7,039 bases of DNA from SHWC01 sp945902735 (GTDB lineage: Bacteria > Pseudomonadota > Alphaproteobacteria > UBA828): positions 1-7,039 of the forward strand of contig CAMDNF010000120.1 in the NCBI GenBank assembly GCA_945902735.1. The letters run 5' to 3'. Shown piece by piece: positions 5,224 through 7,039 of the stretch. The position numbers were made by a program, and so were the translations under genes. Positions within the stretch are counted from its first letter, which is position 1. Each line of letters begins with the position of its first letter. The notes beneath the pieces were generated by a model. That model was not told the DNA's origin, did not search any database, and saw only the letters and a program-made list of their open reading frames with translations.

Positions 5224-6516
5224 CTACGAAATCCAAACCGGCCGTTTGCGGAAACCCGGCGTGTTGGACCGTGGCAACACGACCGATGAACCGCCAGTGG
5301 TCGAGACCTCGCCCTCATAACGGCGCATCTCGAGCCTGGCGATTTGGTTGCGGTGCACTTCATCGGGCCCATCGGCCAGGCGCAAAAGGCGCGCCGTCGC
5401 ATAGGCATAGGCAATGCCATAATCGGCGGTGATGCCGGCACCGCCAAAAGCCTGCAAGGTCCAGTCGATCACTTGGCACGCCATGTTGGGCGCCGCGACC
5501 TTGATCATGGCGATCTCTTTGCGCGCTTCTTTATTGCCGACCGTGTCCATCATCCAGGCGGCCTTGAGCGTTAGGAGCCTGGCCTGATCGATCATGATGC
5601 GGGCTTCAGCGATACGCTCCTGCGTCACGGTCTGGTCGGCGACCGCGCGGCCAAAGGCCTTGCGCGCCTTGGTGCGCCGGCAGAGCCGCTCAAGCGCCCG
5701 CTCGGCCAAGCCGACCAGGCGCATGCAATGGTGGATACGACCCGGGCCCAAGCGGCCTTGCGCGATCTCAAAGCCCCGGCCTTCGCCGAGCAACATATTG
5801 TCGAGCGGTACACGGACATTCTCGAACGTGACCTCGGCATGGCCGTGCGGTGCCTCATCGAAACCGAAGACCGGCAACATGCGACGCACCGTAACGCCCG
5901 GCCAGGGCAGCGGCACCAGGATCATCGATTGCTGCTTGTGCCGATCCGGATTGTTCGGATCGTTCTTGCCCATGACGATGAGTATCTTGCAGCGCGGGTC
6001 GAGCGCGCCCGAGGTCCACCATTTGCGGCCGTTGACGACGTATTCATTGCCGGCGCGCTCGATGCGCGTTTCGATATTGGTGGCATCCGACGACGCCACT
6101 TCGATTTCGGTCATGCCGAAGGCGGAGCGAATGTCGCCGGCGAGCAACGGCTCGAGCCATTGTTTTTTCTGCGCGGGCGTACCGTAGCGCACCAGCACTT
6201 CCATATTGCCGGTATCGGGCGCCGAGCAATTGAACGCCTCGGGCGCCCAGGGCGAACGGCCCATTTCCTCGCAGGCCGGCGCATAATCGAGATTGGTCAG
6301 GCCGGCGCCAAGCTCGCTCTCGGGCAGAAACAAATTCCACAGGCCTTCGGCCCTGGCTTTTTTCTTCAGCTCATTGAGCAACGGTATGGGCTGCCAGCGG
6401 TCGCCTTCATCGATCTGCGCGAGGATCTCCTCCTCGTTCGAATAGATATGGGCGGTCATGAAGGCCGCGACGCGGTCGCGATAGTGTTTGGCCTTGACGC
6501 TATACTCAAAGTCCAT
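5224..6516 (-). CDS. Acyl-CoA dehydrogenase, ACAD10/11-like
   Basis: This 430-residue flavoprotein would introduce the trans-2 double bond into an acyl-CoA, the first step of beta-oxidation, passing electrons to electron-transfer flavoprotein. The helical N-terminal domain is followed by the FAD/substrate motif GMTEIEVASSDATN (134-147), with Ile where Pro is more usual. The beta-domain has RKWWTSGA (164-171). The C-terminal domain shows LGPGRIHHCMR (256-266), KAFGRAV (286-292) and QAFGGAGITADYG (355-367). The usual catalytic glutamate of LYEGTSQI is replaced by Asp382 in LADGPDEVHR, as in ACAD10/11-type enzymes; no kinase domain is fused. AGGA about eight bases before the ATG supports the start. 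The last 30 residues after QIARLEMRRY look like a loosely conserved tail and end 50 bases from the convergent regulator. It is not in the thiolase operon but completes its pathway. Confidence 0.93.
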   Translation of the reverse strand: MDFEYSVKAKHYRDRVAAFMTAHIYSNEEEILAQIDEGDRWQPIPLLNELKKKARAEGLWNLFLPESELGAGLTNLDYAPACEEMGRSPWAPEAFNCSAPDTGNMEVLVRYGTPAQKKQWLEPLLAGDIRSAFGMTEIEVASSDATNIETRIERAGNEYVVNGRKWWTSGALDPRCKILIVMGKNDPNNPDRHKQQSMILVPLPWPGVTVRRMLPVFGFDEAPHGHAEVTFENVRVPLDNMLLGEGRGFEIAQGRLGPGRIHHCMRLVGLAERALERLCRRTKARKAFGRAVADQTVTQERIAEARIMIDQARLLTLKAAWMMDTVGNKEARKEIAMIKVAAPNMACQVIDWTLQAFGGAGITADYGIAYAYATARLLRLADGPDEVHRNQIARLEMRRYEGEVSTTGGSSVVLPRSNTPGFRKRPVWIS

Positions 6517-6555
6517 CGCTTTATCCTGCTGGCTTGTGCGCTCTTCCGGGCTGGC

Positions 6556-6586
6556 ATTCTAGCGCGCTCGGGGCTAAGTCTGTCCG
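6556..6586 (-). promoter_or_regulatory. Weak candidate promoter of the acyl-CoA dehydrogenase gene
   Basis: On the minus strand TAGAAT (6561-6556) is a five-of-six match to the -10 box and would place the start near 6549, some 33 bases before the ATG. The best -35 match is CGGACA (6586-6581), 19 bases upstream, longer than ideal. The palindrome at 6580-6590 covers this -35, so a bound repressor would block it. The spacing makes this tentative. Confidence 0.3.
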
Positions 6587-6590
6587 ACAA
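6580..6590. promoter_or_regulatory. Second candidate GntR operator (CTGT-CCG-ACAA)
   Basis: This site shares the TGT-N3-ACA core and one full half-site with the palindrome at 4396-4406, differing only in the first base and the three central bases. Another TTGT follows at 6593-6596, so GACAA and TTGTC also form an overlapping inverted pair around AA. It lies in the 100-base divergent region between the acyl-CoA dehydrogenase and the short-chain dehydrogenase, over the probable -35 of the former. Confidence 0.4.
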
Positions 6591-6616
6591 AATTGTCCTG
6601 AAATTTGAGGCAAATC

Positions 6617-7039
6617 ATGGCGATCCTGGTCACTGGCGGCACCAAGGGCATCGGGCTAGACATCGCGTTGGCCTTCGCGACACCCGGCAATGATGTTTGC
6701 CTCAATTACCATGCCGATGAGAGCGCCGCGGCCAAGGCCAACGCCAAGATCGAGGCCAAGGGCGCACGCTGCCATTTGATCAAGGCGGACATAGGCACGG
6801 CGGCGGGTGTGGCGGCGCTCATGGCCACAGTTCGGGCCGCGACCGATCGGCTCGATCAACTGGTTCATTGCGCGGTGCGCGTCGCGGCGAAACCGACGCT
6901 CGAAATCACGCCGGATGAATTGGCGGCGGCGGTTGCGGTCAATGGCCTCTCTCTGCACAGCCTCGTGCAAGCGGCGCTCCCCCTCTTTCGTCCCGGCAGC
7001 ACGGTGTTCTTTTTGACCAGCCGGGGCGGGCGCATGGTG
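6617..7039 (+). CDS. Short-chain dehydrogenase/reductase (partial, cut by window end)
   Basis: The first 141 residues of an SDR-fold oxidoreductase are present; the rest lies beyond the window. The cofactor loop is TGGTKGIG (6-13) right after the first strand. The conserved Asp58 after the third strand, Asn109 (VAVNG) and a probable catalytic Ser135 (FFLTSRGG) are in the expected order; the Tyr-x3-Lys pair would lie past the end. The NNAG-like motif after strand four reads HCAV (84-87), a marked departure. The start is well supported by TTGAGG six bases upstream of the ATG. The basic/acidic pattern after strand two (LNYHADES) does not settle NADH versus NADPH. It is divergent from the acyl-CoA dehydrogenase and may share its control region. 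It could be a ketoacyl or enoyl reductase or an alcohol dehydrogenase; the substrate cannot be told. Confidence 0.88.
   Translation, partial: MAILVTGGTKGIGLDIALAFATPGNDVCLNYHADESAAAKANAKIEAKGARCHLIKADIGTAAGVAALMATVRAATDRLDQLVHCAVRVAAKPTLEITPDELAAAVAVNGLSLHSLVQAALPLFRPGSTVFFLTSRGGRMV

Noticed and set aside
5728..6693. Long plus-strand open frame opposite the acyl-CoA dehydrogenase
   Set aside because: The opposite strand encodes an intact, motif-complete enzyme; this frame overlaps the real start of the short-chain dehydrogenase in a different frame and has no recognisable domain.

Overview
The window is GC-rich, densely coded DNA from a proteobacterium, most likely an alphaproteobacterium. 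I infer this from the strong G/C bias at third codon positions, the short 'CGTCATGGCCGGG...' intergenic palindromes that are common in rhizobial and related alphaproteobacterial genomes, and the protein families present. Genus and species cannot be read from it. I see no mobile element, phage gene, CRISPR array, tRNA or rRNA.

Layout. Positions 1-114 may be the proline-rich end of an upstream gene. Positions 178-585 (+) encode a small NTF2-fold/lumazine-binding-like protein. Positions 586-938 hold no gene; they separate two converging genes and carry nested inverted palindromic repeats. Positions 939-4273 (-) are a tight four-gene operon read right to left: thiolase, 3-hydroxyacyl-CoA dehydrogenase, enoyl-CoA hydratase, and a DUF3237/UPF0311 protein. 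A GntR/FCD-type regulator (4400-5173, +) is divergent from the operon. An acyl-CoA dehydrogenase (5224-6516, -) converges on the regulator. A short-chain dehydrogenase/reductase (6617 to the window end, +) is divergent from the acyl-CoA dehydrogenase and is cut by the window edge.

Working together. The acyl-CoA dehydrogenase, hydratase, hydroxyacyl-CoA dehydrogenase and thiolase supply all four steps of one beta-oxidation cycle, with a local regulator. No acyl-CoA ligase, CoA-transferase or transporter is visible, so the substrate is unknown. The DUF3237 gene is packed against the hydratase gene as if co-translated, which ties this uncharacterised family to the pathway.

Most interesting signals. 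(1) A TGT-N3-ACA palindrome occurs in both divergent intergenic regions (4396-4406 and 6580-6590), and I found no other copy by eye. The first fits the GntR FadR-subgroup operator pattern TNGTNNNACNA, so the regulator may control the whole cluster. (2) The regulator appears to have lost most of the metal-binding residues typical of FCD domains. (3) The repeat pair at 758-850 differs at four bases that form two base-pair swaps, preserving each arm's own hairpin. (4) The acyl-CoA dehydrogenase has Asp where the usual catalytic Glu lies, as in ACAD10/11-like enzymes. The window looks like an ordinary catabolic cluster with a few unusual details rather than a new kind of system.
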